Positions 1-14,100 of a stretch of DNA of 64,000 nucleotides are shown here, in pieces (the stretch's first letter is position 1; the number at the start of each line of letters is the position of its first letter). The stretch is from Ectocarpus siliculosus. Taxonomy: Eukaryota; Sar; Phaeophyceae; Ectocarpales; Ectocarpaceae. The translations under genes and the position numbers were made by a program. The notes under the pieces were generated by a model. The model made no database searches, was not told the DNA's origin, and saw only the letters and a list, made by a program, of their open reading frames with translations. The stretch is taken from contig FN647863.1 of the NCBI GenBank assembly GCA_000310025.1, positions 405,436-469,435 of the forward strand, read 5' to 3'.

Positions 1-254
1 CCTCGAGAGAGAGCCCCCCGCGCATGTGTTCAGTTGTATGTTGTGTGTCTGCATAAGATACTGTGTGTATTGTGCTGGAAGGCACTGGTGGTGCGTCATA
101 ATCAAGGTTCAACTCATCTGCATCGGTCCTGGGCTAAGATAGTCCCCAGATCAACTCTTACTACCGTGAGTGGGCACGGTGGCCCCCGTTGGAAGGCACG
201 GGGGCCTCTAACAAGGGCAAACCCCCCAAACGCGGTAGCTGCAAGACAAGAACT

Positions 255-760
255 CATGAAGGTGGTGAAGGGTGACTGACGGGGTGTCCGTTGACCCCAC
301 CCACCAGCAATTTCAGATCATCGGCGAGAAGGGGAACTCCGTTTCAGATAACACTGGTGCGGAGGGGGGGATGAACGGGGCGTACTCATATATTTTGCAT
401 ATCTTAGCGGTTAAAATTTTGACCACGCGTCGTCGAGAGGACGGAGCATTGTTTCCACAGGACCGAAGACCGATGGCCGATCGTTCCTACTTTGCCAAAG
501 GTTTCTAAAAACCTTTTCCCTAGCCTATCTATCCTATCGATATCACCTCCCGCCTCATCAACCCGCGTTCTATGCCCCAGTACAGCTACCTTCTTCTCCT
601 GGCTATTCCATGCCTCAAACATCTCCCCATATCTTCCTTCTACTTTTCCCAGCTCAGTCATGTACAACCTCCTCTCCTTCTTCTTCAAGAGACATTCCGC
701 AACTACATGAACCCGACCTTTGTACTCGGAGCCGCGTTCACATTAATTTTAACTTGGTCG
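255..760 (+). repeat. Dispersed repeat, arm 1 (inverted relative to 34262-34805)
   Basis: The sequence is recognisably the reverse complement of 34262-34805. Shared stretches include CTGGCTATTCCATGCCTCAA near 600, CCCAGCTCAGTCATGTAC near 650 and the start of the unit near 255 (ACTCATGAAGGTGGTGAAGG, degenerate in arm 2). Copies differ by many substitutions and small indels, so they are old. Neither has a credible ORF. The two arms flank the region containing both LNR genes. Confidence 0.7.
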
Positions 761-2387
761 GTGGGTGGGGTGGGTGCTTACAGCTTTGCTGTACAAAAGG
801 GTATCCCTGTCGCGCGACATGGGTGCCTGCCACGTTGCGTGCCATGTACGAGAGCCATGTCTTTACCCTTGAAACGTTGAAGGAGCTCGGCCAGCTGTGA
901 AAATTGGAAGGACGAAGTGTCATTGATCGACACTACTTCTAGGTCATCAAAGAACATGCCATTGCTGGCAACTGCCCACGAAGTCAGATTGGGAGGCCAT
1001 CGAGTCGACGCGGGGGCGACGAACATGTTGCACCCACCGGTTTTCAGATTCAAGCGTCTAAACTCGCTGCTCTTGATTATTCGTTGTTGCAGCGTGGAGC
1101 TCGTTAATCTGAGCATGGGCTGGTTAGCTGAGCTGATCACTTGGAGCCTACCCGCCACCTTGACGACTACCGTGTGCATTTATTTCGGGCTAGACCAAAG
1201 TACGCGCTCACGAAATTGCCGTTGAACAAGTATGGTGGAGATGCCGATGCGGTGGTTGGGCCGTGTCCTTTGCTTGAGGGAAACGCCGTAGAGCAGGGAG
1301 GAGGTCCGGGCATTGAAGAGCTACGACGGGCGTTTGTAGAGCGGGGAGGACAATCACGCCGAACGTGACCCTTGTGGACCTCTAAATAGTTCAATGTTTG
1401 CTCAGATGCGTCATTATGTCAGGCGATGCCGCGTCTGTATTTCTACCCAATGGTGATCGCGGAAGCTGCGGTACGTCGGGTCCAGACGTCTCTGTTGAGC
1501 GACGTTCTATTATACTCTGTTTTATGAACACGCTGCTCTCAAGAGTCAGGTTGATCCACCCAGAAAAAACAAAAACGTTTTTTCTCTGATTGGGTCCTTC
1601 GGCGAAGAGGTAAGAACAACAACCTCGTTTATCATATGGATATGCCTGCTCGAAACTAAGAACTTTCAAAATAAGAACATGTACTCAATTTGAGGCAGCC
1701 ATTATGCATCGAGCCTCGGCCAAAATAAGGTTCTTAAGTGCGGGCGCCATCTGTACCCAGCACTCAGGGATCTCGTTGATTAAGGGGTGGTCGGTTGGTG
1801 CTGTCTTGAAGGAATGTCAGGAAATGCACCACGGACCGCCCGAGTCCGGCGTCACGCACGGGAAAAAAACCAAGCGCACATTTTTCGCCGAAAGCCAATG
1901 CATCATTGTGTGGCAAATTTGTCTCGCTGTAGGCGATAACATTCTTTATTGCTCTTTTCTTGCCGTCAGGCGAGTATTCGAGTGGTAATATCCTCTCGTT
2001 ACCCTCTCCCCGCCTGCTTCACGATGAAAAACAAGTGAATGTGACACACTATGTGAGTGCTTTCCTGAACAATAACGCCGTTTATTTTGTTTTCTTTCGA
2101 ATTGCTTCATTAGTTCTTCGGTTTCTAGGCTACGTGTTGGGTAGAGAGACGCACGAAACGCTCATCGTCTCTCCGGCCGCGTTAGCTGCGAAGGCCGGCG
2201 TCAACTCTTACAAATCCATCTCTCTCCCCACAAATACTAGCCGGGGGACTACGACTGCAAACGCAGGAATCTCAAAACTGACGAAGTCCTCAAATGGTAC
2301 ACACCATTCTACAACACCCGACTAGATACCGAATATTCCCGAACTTATGCCCCCACCTACGAAAGAAAAGGGATGGGAGGGCGGGAT

Positions 2388-2904
2388 TTTCTAAACTGCC
2401 GCCGCTACTGCGTTACAGCATCATGCCCTACTGCCTCGGGTCGATTGGTTATGTCCGATGCCGCAAGGTCCCTCCACCCCGTGCAGTACAATGGCTGCTA
2501 TCGTGGCACGTACAGCAACCGCGACAAGTCAGCGTGCCACCATACAACAGGCCCCGCGCTTTCTTTTTTTCGTTGAATTTTTGTTCAGCGAGAGTACATC
2601 TCGGTTGGGATGAACCGCATCCCATGTTTGGGAAGGTACCTATCTGAGCGGCGTGGCGAGAGAGACTGCGGTACGCCGGCTTGCCGCCGCTTATCTTACT
2701 GCACCCTCCCCTCTCGTGCTAATGCACGCAGCGGTGAGGTCACAAGAATAGCGGGACGCGGATAGGAACACGGCCGACACGATGGATGTTGGACACGAGT
2801 ACACACCTTAATATGGAGGGTCCCGAGCGCGCGCTGGTCGCTTCCCCAATGCTTGCGCCGTGGCCCCTCCCGTCCCTTTCTAAACTGCCGCCGCTACTGC
2901 GTTA
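2388..2904. repeat. 28-bp exact direct repeat pair
   Basis: Positions 2388-2415 and 2877-2904 are identical over 28 bases (start TTTCTAAACTGCC, end TACTGCGTTA). The roughly 460 bp between them shows no gene. This could be a remnant of a small insertion or a local duplication. No function is implied. Confidence 0.8.
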
Positions 2905-4013
2905 GGCGGCTGCTGCTGTCCTTCCGTTGCTTCACGCGCTCTGTAGCTGTCACACGTTACCCGACTTTGCTACAGCCCCTGCGTGGACTCGATCACGGAA
3001 TGACACCCCCAACTATAGACTAATAATTCCAAACACCGTGAAGCCAAATTCTAATTCGACTGTTACAAAATAAACACCAGTTTATTCCATCTGCTTCGAC
3101 GAACAAACCTTCCTAATATCCCATTCTTTGCCTGCGGCGGTCCCGTTTTTGGCCCGCCCTGCCTCAACTCTAAACAGCTATTTCTGCAAACAAACGAAAA
3201 ATGGCCCTCATCGGCGGGCCTGGGAACAAACCCCAGAAAAGTAGTAGGAACGAGTACGATGGTGTTGACATCTGGCGTCTATCCATAATGGAATTGAAGA
3301 GAAGACCCCTGACCGGAAATATCAAGCGTTCTACCGGCATCTCTACTACTTATTATCACTGTCACATCCTCTACTACAGTACATTGGAAGAAATGCACGA
3401 GGGCAAACACGGAGACAACTAGCGACGGCGATTCCAGAAGATGTGGCACTCTTGCAAAGACAGAGAGGCGCCTCTGCAATTCTAGCGGCATTTTCGGGGG
3501 TGAAACGCGCGTGTGTACGAACAGGAATGACACCACGTCGTCAACGTTGTCCACGTTCGTTCCCAAACCCTCTTTTTGATGACAGCGATCCAGGAACTTT
3601 CGTTGGCATCCATACGAGAAAGCTGCCCCGCACGTAGAAATCCAAGTTCAGTTCTTGTTGCGTTCGTTCGGCTTGGGCCACGCTCAAGGTGTCACGAAGA
3701 TTTGCACCTGGTGTGTAGGTGGACAGCAAAGAAACAGGACCACACCCAGAGACAGGCTGAGACGACAGGGAGGAAGGAACGAGCGGTTGCTCCAGAGGAA
3801 CGTTCCAAGAAACATGCCGTGGTATACTACCTGTGAGCACTGTGCAGTAGACTCGCTCGCGCCGAATGGTCCACGAAAAGGATGGAACTAGACAAACAAG
3901 AAGAGACATCTTGGGAGTCCACGCTTTGCCTTCCAAATGACATCCATCGGATGCTCGGCAAGTACGCTCGATAGGGTTCATGTCCAAGATGGTAACCATA
4001 CATAATATGCTTC

Positions 4014-5126
4014 CTATATCAACGCCTGAGGACACGAACAGCAGCAGCAGACCAAAGAACTCCCCTCGACGTCAGCATTTGGAAAGTTCCGCTGGGCCTC
4101 GCAACAATCAATCGTGGAAACAACGCTCACCTCGAGGAGACTGATCCATTCGTCCGAAAGGAGAGCGACGGACTCGAGCATCACAGTGCTGGCCTCCGTA
4201 GCTGTCACACCGAGCGTGTTGAAGGTGTCGTCGTAGGACTCGTGCGTGTGGGTCAGCTCGCCGTTGACGTGGACCTGTGTGGGGAAGGTGTTGCGTACAA
4301 AACAATTAAAGTCTGCTTCGAGCGTCGCCTGTGGATATCGCCGAAGGAAGCCGCTTGGCATGGGCGTCAGATGTATGGACAGGTCGCCCGCTTGGACGTA
4401 GATTCACAGCCCACGGCGTGTGTACGTTTGGCGCTCAATCGCTAGGAGAGCCCAAAACGCCTAAGATTTACATGTTCTGAAAGGCACTCCTCACAGTGGA
4501 TCACTGCGGCGAACGTGCTGTTGGGGGCTAACAGTAACGGGAAATAAAGGTATGGTTGGTCGTAGGTGGGAGTCAGAACGTGATGCTCTTCAGTTTGATT
4601 GGTGTCGTCCTCACCTCCAGGGTACTGACGCGCTCGTTGTCGTTCCAGAAGGCGACCTGGATGTCCACGATGTTCTGGGGTTCGGCAAAGGTGAACTCGA
4701 TTTGGCAGGGCCCTTCGTCAGGCACAAGGCTCGTGGCGCACGACCACCTCGACTCGATGTCGGAGACGATACCATCACGGGTGTTGGTCGCCGTGCACCC
4801 AAGGCTACCGACCTCTCCGCACCCGACGTCGTTACCGCTGCTGCCGGGCCGCACATCATGGGCGGTGGCTGATACGCCAACCTCGGTCTTGGTGCCCACC
4901 TCGACGGCGTCAACGACCGTAGGCAGGGACTCTGTCTCTTCCCAGCTGAGGAACTCGTACGACATTGGCTGGTAGTCGTCGTGGAAGCTGAAGTCGTCGC
5001 TCCCCGTCGTTCCTTCGCCGAAGCAGGAGGCGGTAGGATCTTGGCAGTCGAAGTAGATTCTGCAGGAGTAGTCGTCATCATACGCGCTCTGGCATGTGCA
5101 AGAGCAGCAGTCGCCGCCGTCGTAGC
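4014..5126 (-). other. C-terminal discoidin-like region of LNR gene B (exons 19-21)
   Basis: Exon 5126-4615 starts with the last LNR half (YDGGDCCSCTC) and runs on without an intron into about 150 further residues. Exon 4274-4131 adds 48 residues and 4025-4014 encodes only Ala-Leu-Ile-stop. The stretch around IVDIQVAFWNDNERVSTLEV, then VHVNG, and later DEWISLLE looks like the core strands of F5/8 type C or discoidin-like sugar-binding domains that end in a near-repeat of the same strand (STLE / SLLE). Both strand ends sit exactly at splice donors. The family call is by eye; another beta-sandwich family is possible. Confidence 0.45.
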
Positions 5127-8100
5127 CTAGGAGATAGCCGCGGAGGGAGAGGCAAATACGAGGTGCTGAAATATCACAGCTGACTAAGGTTCAAGTCAGG
5201 GACACCGAGCAAAGGTTTATGGCCGAGAAGGAAGAGGGGCAAACGAAACGAAAGTCACCAGAATCACAAGAGGATACAAAGGGCAAAACGAGACAAGCGT
5301 TGCGCTTGTGGTTGTGTCGTGTAGTCGGCACCGCCGGGCCCGACGTGGTGTTGATATATTGTCACTGAATACAGTATCTATAAATATTTGGAAGAAATCG
5401 ACGCAAGCGCAGGAAACGAAGAGTGTGCCTCACGCTGCGGTCTTTCAACCACGCGAAACAAGAGCGTCCATCGCAATAAAGGGAGAAGAAGAGTTGGAAA
5501 ACATTGTCGCCGCCGTATGCTGCTGGACGACGAAGCAACTGTGTGCTAGAGAAGAGAAGGAGAGCGCAAGTCAACCCCAACCCCGAAAATATTCGTAGGT
5601 CGCCAGCAGCATCTAGGGCCCAAAATCGAAGAAAGCGGAGATGAGGGGAGATACCCCTAGAAACATTTTTTGATAAAGTAAAGCGCGGTTCTGACGCCCT
5701 TACCCGTCACCGATCGTTCATTGAACCAGCATTTCTTGGCATTGTCAAGCCAAGTAGGCTCAAGAAGATGGGACACGCCAGACGAACCTATGTCTGCTCT
5801 ACTCAGTCTAAGCTACAGAGGAGATCCCTGTTTAAGGCCACCTACAGTAGTGCCAAGGCCAAAAACCGGCCTTAAACAGGGCACCCGGCCATACTGAAAA
5901 CGGCCCCTTTTAAGGCCGGTACCGATCTTAAAAGGGATTCTGAATTCCTCAACAAGGCCGGTACTGGCCCTAGTGAGGAATGGCGAGTGCTGCGGTGTAG
6001 TGCGCTCAAGCTGTGCGGGAAGGGGAATGGGTTCAACGTGTCTGAAGGCCAGCAGGGGTGCACATCACACCATCACAGTGCCACAGCGCCGCTCTGGATG
6101 TGCACCACTGGCATACACAATATGTAAATGTCAAACGCAGCACATCTATTTGCATGTTTCCAAAGTTGCCCGCCAACTGTAGATGATGTCCGCCGAAATA
6201 AATGTCATCAAGTACCTCCCTCTTTCATGCCATACCTGGCCAAAATAAAATGCACTTACTTTGTGCCCTACCAACCTACACGGGAAAGAGAGAAATGCAG
6301 AGAATGGAATGAAGTCCAATCTTCCCCGGAAACAATTTGTGAAGAAAATATGGCAGACGTGAAAGTACGGGACGGCAACGAAAGTACACAATAAGTAATG
6401 AAGGGTCGACAAAAATGCTGATCAAGCGGTGATCCTGATCAGATGGAGAGGACGAGCACAACGAAACTCCAACGATCTACACACTCCCAACTGTCGCAGA
6501 AGCACCCACCGAAATCTCTACCCGTTCAACGAAGACGGCACATAATAAAATGAAACACATGTATGTACCGCCTGCGACGAGCCCACCGACCTCTCTACCC
6601 CTCCTCCGCGCCTACGAGTCTACAAAAATTGCCTCATGTCCGTCTGCTTCGCGGCTTTCGAAGCATGCGCTGCGATCATCGCCATCTTAGCCTTCTGAAA
6701 ACAAAAAACGGCGTCGTGGTTGCCGCTTCCCTCTGCTGCCGTCTCCAGAGCCCCGAAGTGCGACGAAAGTGCCGCGTACGGCGGTGGTGCTGTGTGAGCC
6801 GTGGGTTCCCCGCCCGCTTCGTCGTCCGAACTCTCCTCCGCGAGACGCTCGCCCTCCAGCAGCTGGCCCTTCAGCAGCTGCGTCATATCGTCCACCGCGT
6901 CCTGCTGCATGGATTCCACCACATCCGGCTGGTCCTCCACCGTGGCCCATGTTTCAGCCGCTCGCACAGCGTCGGCGCCGGCAGGGTCTCCCGCAGAAAT
7001 GCCCAGGGGCGCCACCAGCTCGATCAGCTCGTGGTCAACACCGCAGGACTGCTCCTGTGCTTCATGCACCCACGAGCTCATATCGGTGAAGGTCTCCGCC
7101 AGAAGCTCCACCGGCAGACCCCTGCACTGGCCCTCCCGCAGGGGCCGCCGAGCCTGTTTGCCTCTGTTTCCCGTGCACGGCCGTGAGCGCAGCCTCCATC
7201 TCGTCCGGAAGCGCCTTGGCCTTCACGAAGCACCTGGTGGACGGGAAGCGTCAAGGATCCCCACCTTCTCGCCGATGTTGAGCCGCGTGCGCGAGATTGT
7301 CATGTCCGGGTGTGGTTGGCTGTTTTTTTTTGGCCCTGCTGCGCCACCGCGCTCCGTGACTGACCCTTTGCGCTTGCTCTTGCCAGCTTTGGAGACATCA
7401 CTGGTGGCTTGCTTCGAGGCAATACACTTCGAGGCAATACATGTAGTGCAGATGCGGGCGGTTTTATTCTCTCCATCTTGGTCGCGTTCACCACACCGTC
7501 CGTGCAGGCGCCCGCCACACCCTCCGCGACATACGTGACCATGAGGGGCTACCGGGGTCTCCCCTGGTATTCTGCACAGCTCACCAGCCGCACAAGACAT
7601 ATGTACGTGTCCCTACTGGTTGCGTCGGCAGGGGTACGCTGGGTTTGCTGTGTAGACTAGATGTGTAGAGAGCTGCTGTGACGCAGCTAACAAATGCGGC
7701 CGAACCTGCGTGCGCGTCGCTTCAAAAGCCGGCCTTATTTAGGTGAGCAGAGGGTCCTGATCGGCCTTAAATAGGGCCCGGCCCTGTTTAAGGCCTGTGT
7801 GGCCTTAAAAACGAAGGCAATTCATCCACGCCATTTCACCGGCCTTAAACAGGGCAACCAGCCTTTAATTTGTGGCCTTAAAACAGGGCCCGCTACTGTA
7901 CCAATCACACCTATTAGACTCCAGCGGCCACGGACGTGCACGTTTTATCGCGTAGCTGTACGGGAACGATATCCTGTACCTTTCCATGTAGGATGTCCTC
8001 AAGGGATCCCGTGACTCACCGCATTCCTCCTTGTTGTTGTTTCTATCGCACCAGCCGTTGCCTATCCCGGAGACGTAGCCACAGTTCTCGACCATGTCGA

Positions 8101-11100
8101 CGGTAACGTCGTCATCGTCTACACAGGGCGCGCTGGGGTCGATGCAAGCAAACTCCATGCAGCGGTAGTCGTCGTCACGTTCATTCTGACAGGGGGGTGA
8201 GGACAAGAAGAAGCACAAAACGAACACCTAGAATGAGGGACAACTCAGCGCGAAGTCTTGGAGACGAGAGATAGAGAAAATACCGGCCCACACGTCGAAC
8301 AGATGATATGACTTAAGGGCGGTGTGTAGGTTCAGATTCGACCCAACACCAATCGAACCCTTCGTGCCCTCTAAAACGACAGCAGATACTTTTGACTCAA
8401 GAACATGGGAGAAGTAGCCGCAGGCAAACAGAAGAGATAAACCTACACGAGATGAACCCGTTCGGATTCCAAACATGCCAGGCGCAACATGTTTGGAATC
8501 CGAAAGGGTTCCTCTCGTGTATCATACGCATTGGAGGCAAACCTATAGATGTTAAGACGGTAATCAATCGCCGTCCACGGCGAAGTCCGCGAACATGTCC
8601 CAATTGGAAACAATCGGCGGTATGGGTAGACTTTCCGAGAGTGGAAGAGAAATACGCGGAACAATACACATAGCCAGCCCTGTAATAGTCCGTGTGCTGC
8701 AAGTGACTCGTGAGGACCGTATGCTTCGCGTACTATACCTCGCACGTGCACTCGCAGCAGTCGCCTCCGTCGTAGCCTGGGAAATCAGGGCGGCAAGGAC
8801 GACGACGACGGCGCCCACAAACAACATATGGTGGGGAGGGGGGGCACAACAGTAGTGGGTCGGTCGGTCGTGCCACGCATGATGAACACTGTACGAGATC
8901 TCGGATGAGTTTCAACGAAGGCAGGTGTACAGCAGTTGGTCCTTGAAGACCATCGTGAGAGCGAGGTTCGCTTCTATTTTCGAAGCTCGATTCCGCCACT
9001 GCGCAGAGAGTGGTGTGGGGTCGAAATGGCGGCGTGGGAACCAGAAGATGGCGGCGTTAGAACCGCCTCGTCGAGAGCTTGCCGAAAACCCCAACCGTTT
9101 CATTCGTACCTTCTCTTCGTCGTGGTGTAATCGAGTGAGAAAAATGGGTCCAGGGCGACATATGGTGTATCCTACGGTGTGCGTGCAGTTGTGGTGCTGG
9201 TGCTGGTGTCAACGGCCGAAGACACTGCTACCCAAACCGAACTTTAGGCGAAACCACTACACCCCAGGGCTTGAAGGTGTAACTTGTTACGACCCTTCCC
9301 TGGAATCTGGGTGTAGTCCAGTTGGGAGCAAAAAATTGGGGGATAGCCGGCAAAGAATATTTCCCCAGCATTGGGGATGGGTTTGTGGAGATTCTCTGTC
9401 GAGGGGAAGCCATACCATATTCTTGTACTCGATGCGGGTGTGTGTTTCCGGTGCGTGTTGGGCTGAAACGACCATCCTCAGGCCTCTGCGACAAAAAGCA
9501 AGGCATCGGGCTACACGTGACAGGACAACAACCTACCGCACGCCTCGTTGTTGTTTCCTTGGTCACACGAGCCGTCTCCTACATCGATAGGGTATGCGCA
9601 GTTGACGAACATGTCGACGGTGATGTCATCATCGTTGACGCAGGCTGCCTCTGGATCGATGCAAGCGAACGTCGTGCAAGCCCAGTCATCGTCGAAGTCG
9701 TTCTGGCAGGAGGTTGAGCGGCAGATGGAGGGGTGCCGTTGTTTAGACGGTGGCAAGGGGCAGCGACGAATGACAGGGGAATGACAGGGGGGTGGGGGGG
9801 CGAACCAAACCCGGAAAATAATAATTTTCTCCCAACAAGCTCGATTCGGGAAATATATAGCACAATGCTCCTTTCAGAATCAGGGTCAGCATTCACCCAG
9901 GCCCGCCGGGAAAGTGAGATATCACGTCCAAGTCCCTATGGCAGGCGAAAGGGAAGGATTATAGTGGTTTGATCGAGACAGTTGTGGCGGTGGAATGGGC
10001 CAAACCGGTTAGGAACGCTCAAACTGTTGCAGGTGGAAACTCGCAGTTCTTCTACAACTTTGCAAAAGTGAAAGAGCCCGCCATGTACTTCCTTGTGTCT
10101 ACTGTCCAAAGCTTCCGACCATCCTCAATTCGGCAGCCTGTCAAATATTCATTTGGGGATTGAAATACGGGTAGTTATTGCTTCTGTTTCAGCGTGACTT
10201 GTAAGCGTTTTAGGGTCGATGTCGACGGCCCCCGAACGCCGGCGCAAGCGCTTCGCAATAGTTCACTTCAAGCATTGTCCGTCGCTGCATCGATGAAAGA
10301 ACATTCTCCAAAACTACTGTGGGGGTATTCGAGAGGAAAAGAAAACCACAACACCAACGAAACACAACGAAAGCCCCTGGCATCCATGAACAAAGCGGGG
10401 CTAGCTAGCGCTCGCGTGAGCCGCGTCCCTACCTGGCAGGTGCAAGAACAGCAGTCACCGCCGTCGTAGGCTGCGGAAATTGGAGAAAAACAACGTGGAA
10501 GGACAGGCAACAGAGAGAGGCATCGGGGGTGTACTCGTGTTAGTAGTTGGTATGCAGTACCCGCCACGAGTGTATTCGTTAGACAAAAAGGGATATCATA
10601 ACGGAGAAGGGTGGCGCACCGGAGTAGAATCTTGCTGAGGAGAGGCACTAGCGTTTCTGACGTACAATAGAAGGCCTCGTTCCTCGTTTCCGGCGGCGAC
10701 ACGAGTGCGTCCAAGAGCGGCAACGGCGAAAGAGCCTGCCCAAGCGACGTAAGCAAGAATCAGGTGTACACAAGCGTTTCATGACCTGCCTCCTGTGTGG
10801 CCCCCGCTGATACGTCAAATATTACACCTAGACTAGACCAAGAGGTGTGCGGACAGGCACCGTCAGAGTCGGGACGAACACACACACGCACCGTGATCTT
10901 GCCTCAACAGCTCCCAAGATGAGCAATCAGCGGAGCTTGCGACCTTCATAGAACTTGGGGCTATTTTGAGCGCCAATAGTATCCATGCGTAACAGCTGAT
11001 CTAAAGGGTCGTGGGGCGTCTAGCACCCACACCCACGCCATCTTGAAGGAACCCATCCCTATTTCAACCGACACGAACTTCCTTGATGCACTCTACGGCG

Positions 11101-14100
11101 CGGGAAAACAAACTTCTCGGACCAAGACCTACCGCATTCTGGCGTGTTGAGATCTTCACTGCAGTACCCGTCGCCTATGTTTGCCACCCAGGGGCAGTTT
11201 TCGAGCATGTCGATGGTGACGCTGTCATCGTCCACACAGGGAGCGTTCGGGTCGACACAGGCGAAGTCGTTTCGGCAGGCCCAGTCGTCGTCTTCGGGGC
11301 TCTGGTAGGTGCGCGTGCACAAAGGGGGGATGAATAATTTGCGGTAGTCGGCCTCGACAGAGAGATGGGGGGGAAGAGAACCACCCTAGCTAAAACCACG
11401 TTACGTTACCAACCCTTGGATGCGGACACGGCGTGAAACGCACATCGCATATGTGAAATCGCAGGGACAATGGGAAGAGGCATACCTTTTCGAACGTGGG
11501 TAACACTTGCCAGCAAAATGTCCAGTGTGGACGGAAAGGGCACCGGACAAATGGCATATCCATCAAAAGGGATTGCCTATTTCTAGCACATGTGCAGGTT
11601 CCGAGTGTTTCACAGCTGACGCTTGTACCCGTGTCCCCACCTTACATGGAACGAAGTACTCCTTCAGAGATGAAAGAGAGAAGTAGGTGAACACAAGAAG
11701 GGCTTCGGGGCAGCTGAATCTACTATTTATGGGGACAAAAACTCGTATACTATCTCTCGGATCTATGCACTTCAAGCACATTCGCGTGGCAGGTCAAACA
11801 AAACTAATGGACCCGCGTACCTCGCAAGTGCATTCGCAGCAGTCGCCGCCATCGTACGCTGAGTGAAGAGCAGAAGGACAGCGAAACATCGAGGGGAAAA
11901 CACAAGGGAGGAGCTTGTCGGGCGAGAACGTTATGGCTGGTTGAAGCCCGATCCCCGGGAACATACATGTAGTTCGAATGCGGCACGTCTCGCATGACAG
12001 TGCACTACAAGAAACGAGGGACAGGAGCAAATGGATTTGGCAGCATCAACTACAAACGAAAAAAGCAGAAGTTCCTTCATTACCTGTACGGCGCACCTGC
12101 AGCCAACATGCACAAATAAAAGAGAGATTGAGAGAAGTACAGACGACAGAGAGAGGTTGCTCCTTGACCCGAAGCTTCACGTAGTTCCGTCTTAAGGACT
12201 GCCAGCGCGGGAAACGACATGGAGCCTGGTTGATTCATGAATGAATGCCACCCTGTGATTTCCTCTGTCGTGGAGAAGCGGGTACGCCCGATGCGCCGGC
12301 ATTCGCTTGGGACAGCAAGGCTTGCGATTTCTGTGACGTGTTCAAGGAGACATTTTACACAAGTTCACTGGAAAACCGCCCGGACCGGAAACAAGAAGGG
12401 ATAAAGCCAGTTGGATAAAGCCAGGGAGGGAAAAATGGCGTTATCTTCATTGGTTGTGGACAAGGTAGACTGTCGCCGACGTTCTGCGATAACTTCTCCT
12501 GCTACAACAGGGTGGTAAACGTGTTGAAGAAGCAGAAAGACCCCACCTCCCGATACTAGATTCACAAGACTTACCGCATAGCTCGTTGTTGTTGTCTTCA
12601 TCACACCAGCCATTCCCGATTCCCCCTGGGTACTCGCAGTTGTCGATCATATCCACGGTAAAGGAATCGTCATCGACGCAGGGTGCTGCAGGGTCGATGC
12701 AGGCAAAATTGCTCCAGCTGCCGCACTTGTTGTTCGGCGTGTCCTGACAAAGAACGTACGTAGCAATGCATTTTCAGGAGACACGCAAAACATTGCAAGA
12801 GATCGAGCAACAAAGCGGCAGGGAGGGTCACTCCGTGCTCCGTTCGTTGTACTGCCTGGTATTGAAGCGGCTCGATTCCTCTGCGTGATCCGGGAGACAC
12901 CCGAAGACAGCTGTGAGGCACAGCATAGTGATATTCGATGCCACACTCTTCGCACCCCCTGGACCGATACAAAGCTCGGATTACTCCGTAGTGGGAAGAA
13001 CGGCGGTGCCGGAAACGGTGATGTTCTAACCGTCTTGTCAAGATTTTTCCCGAAACCCATAGTTCGATATATTCATCGCCTTTGTCATGGAGCAATCGAG
13101 CTTTGAAATTGGTCCAGGGGGTGTGATATCCTAGTTCACCTACGCGATGTGACTCACCTCATGGGCGTCTGACACGCAGCAGTACTTGATGCGATCGTCT
13201 TACTTCCACTGAGATTGGGATTGGATACCTCTCTACTGCGCACATACCCTGGTCCAGCATGAACAGCATGTTCACAGCCACGAGCGAGCTTTCGCGAGAT
13301 CAGGTACAGAGCGACCGAGACTCCCTATTTCAGGAGTCTGCATCCTTGGCAGTGTTTTCTCGTACCAGTCTCATGCCCTTCAAGGGTTTCGCTCAGAATC
13401 CGCAAAGGAGAAGCAATGATTCGCATACCTCGCACGTGCACTCGCAGCAGTCGCCGCCGTCGTAAGCTGAGAAAAAATGGAGGGGGAGGGAGGGAGCATG
13501 GAAAACGAACGGCGGAAATAGAATCGTTTAGTGCACACCACATCACACCACGCCCTATCATACAACACGTCTTCTGTCATTGGATAACAGAGCACGCTTG
13601 ACATATTGCCCGTCACAGTTGGTTTCAGGCGGCATCATGTTTCCTTGACATGGCTCGCGCCATTCCAGCATATTCTTTCGGCCAGTTGATTCCACTCGGG
13701 TGGTAAAACAGTCTTAGCCCTAACGCCTTTCATGTCCTGATCGCAATGCAGTGTAGGGGCATGAGAACCAAGACGCCATAAGCACGCACCGCAGGCTTCG
13801 TTATTGTTGTTCATGTTACAGTAGCCGTTGCCAATCCAGACAGTTTCGCAGCTCTCGACCATGCCGACAGTGACTTCGTCATCGTCGACGCAAGCCGCGC
13901 TGGGGTCGATGCAGGCGAAGCTACCGCCGCAGGCGCCGTGCCAGGCATCATCCCAGTTATCGTCCCAGTCGTCGTCCTCAGGTGGAGCCTGACGGATGCG
14001 TATCCAAAGCAACGAATCGACGACAAGTGTGCTTACGGGGAAAGAGAGGTATCTGACCATTGGGACAGAGAACAGATGAAGAAGACATGCCGAAGAAAAA

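Larger units (their letters stand above)
1..4013. other. Non-coding stretch downstream of LNR gene B
   Basis: I see no gene here. Open frames are short, overlap on both strands and lack recognisable domains or a consistent splice pattern. The stretch contains one copy of a dispersed repeat (about 255-760) and a 28-bp exact direct repeat (2388-2415 and 2877-2904). The part just below 4014 should include the 3' UTR of LNR gene B, but I cannot place its poly(A) site. Confidence 0.5.

Noticed and set aside
6563-7538. Long plus-strand frames inside the transposon relic (207 and 245 codons)
   Set aside because: GC-rich antisense of the minus-strand frames that show the Cys/His cluster, HTH-like and PIP-like segments.
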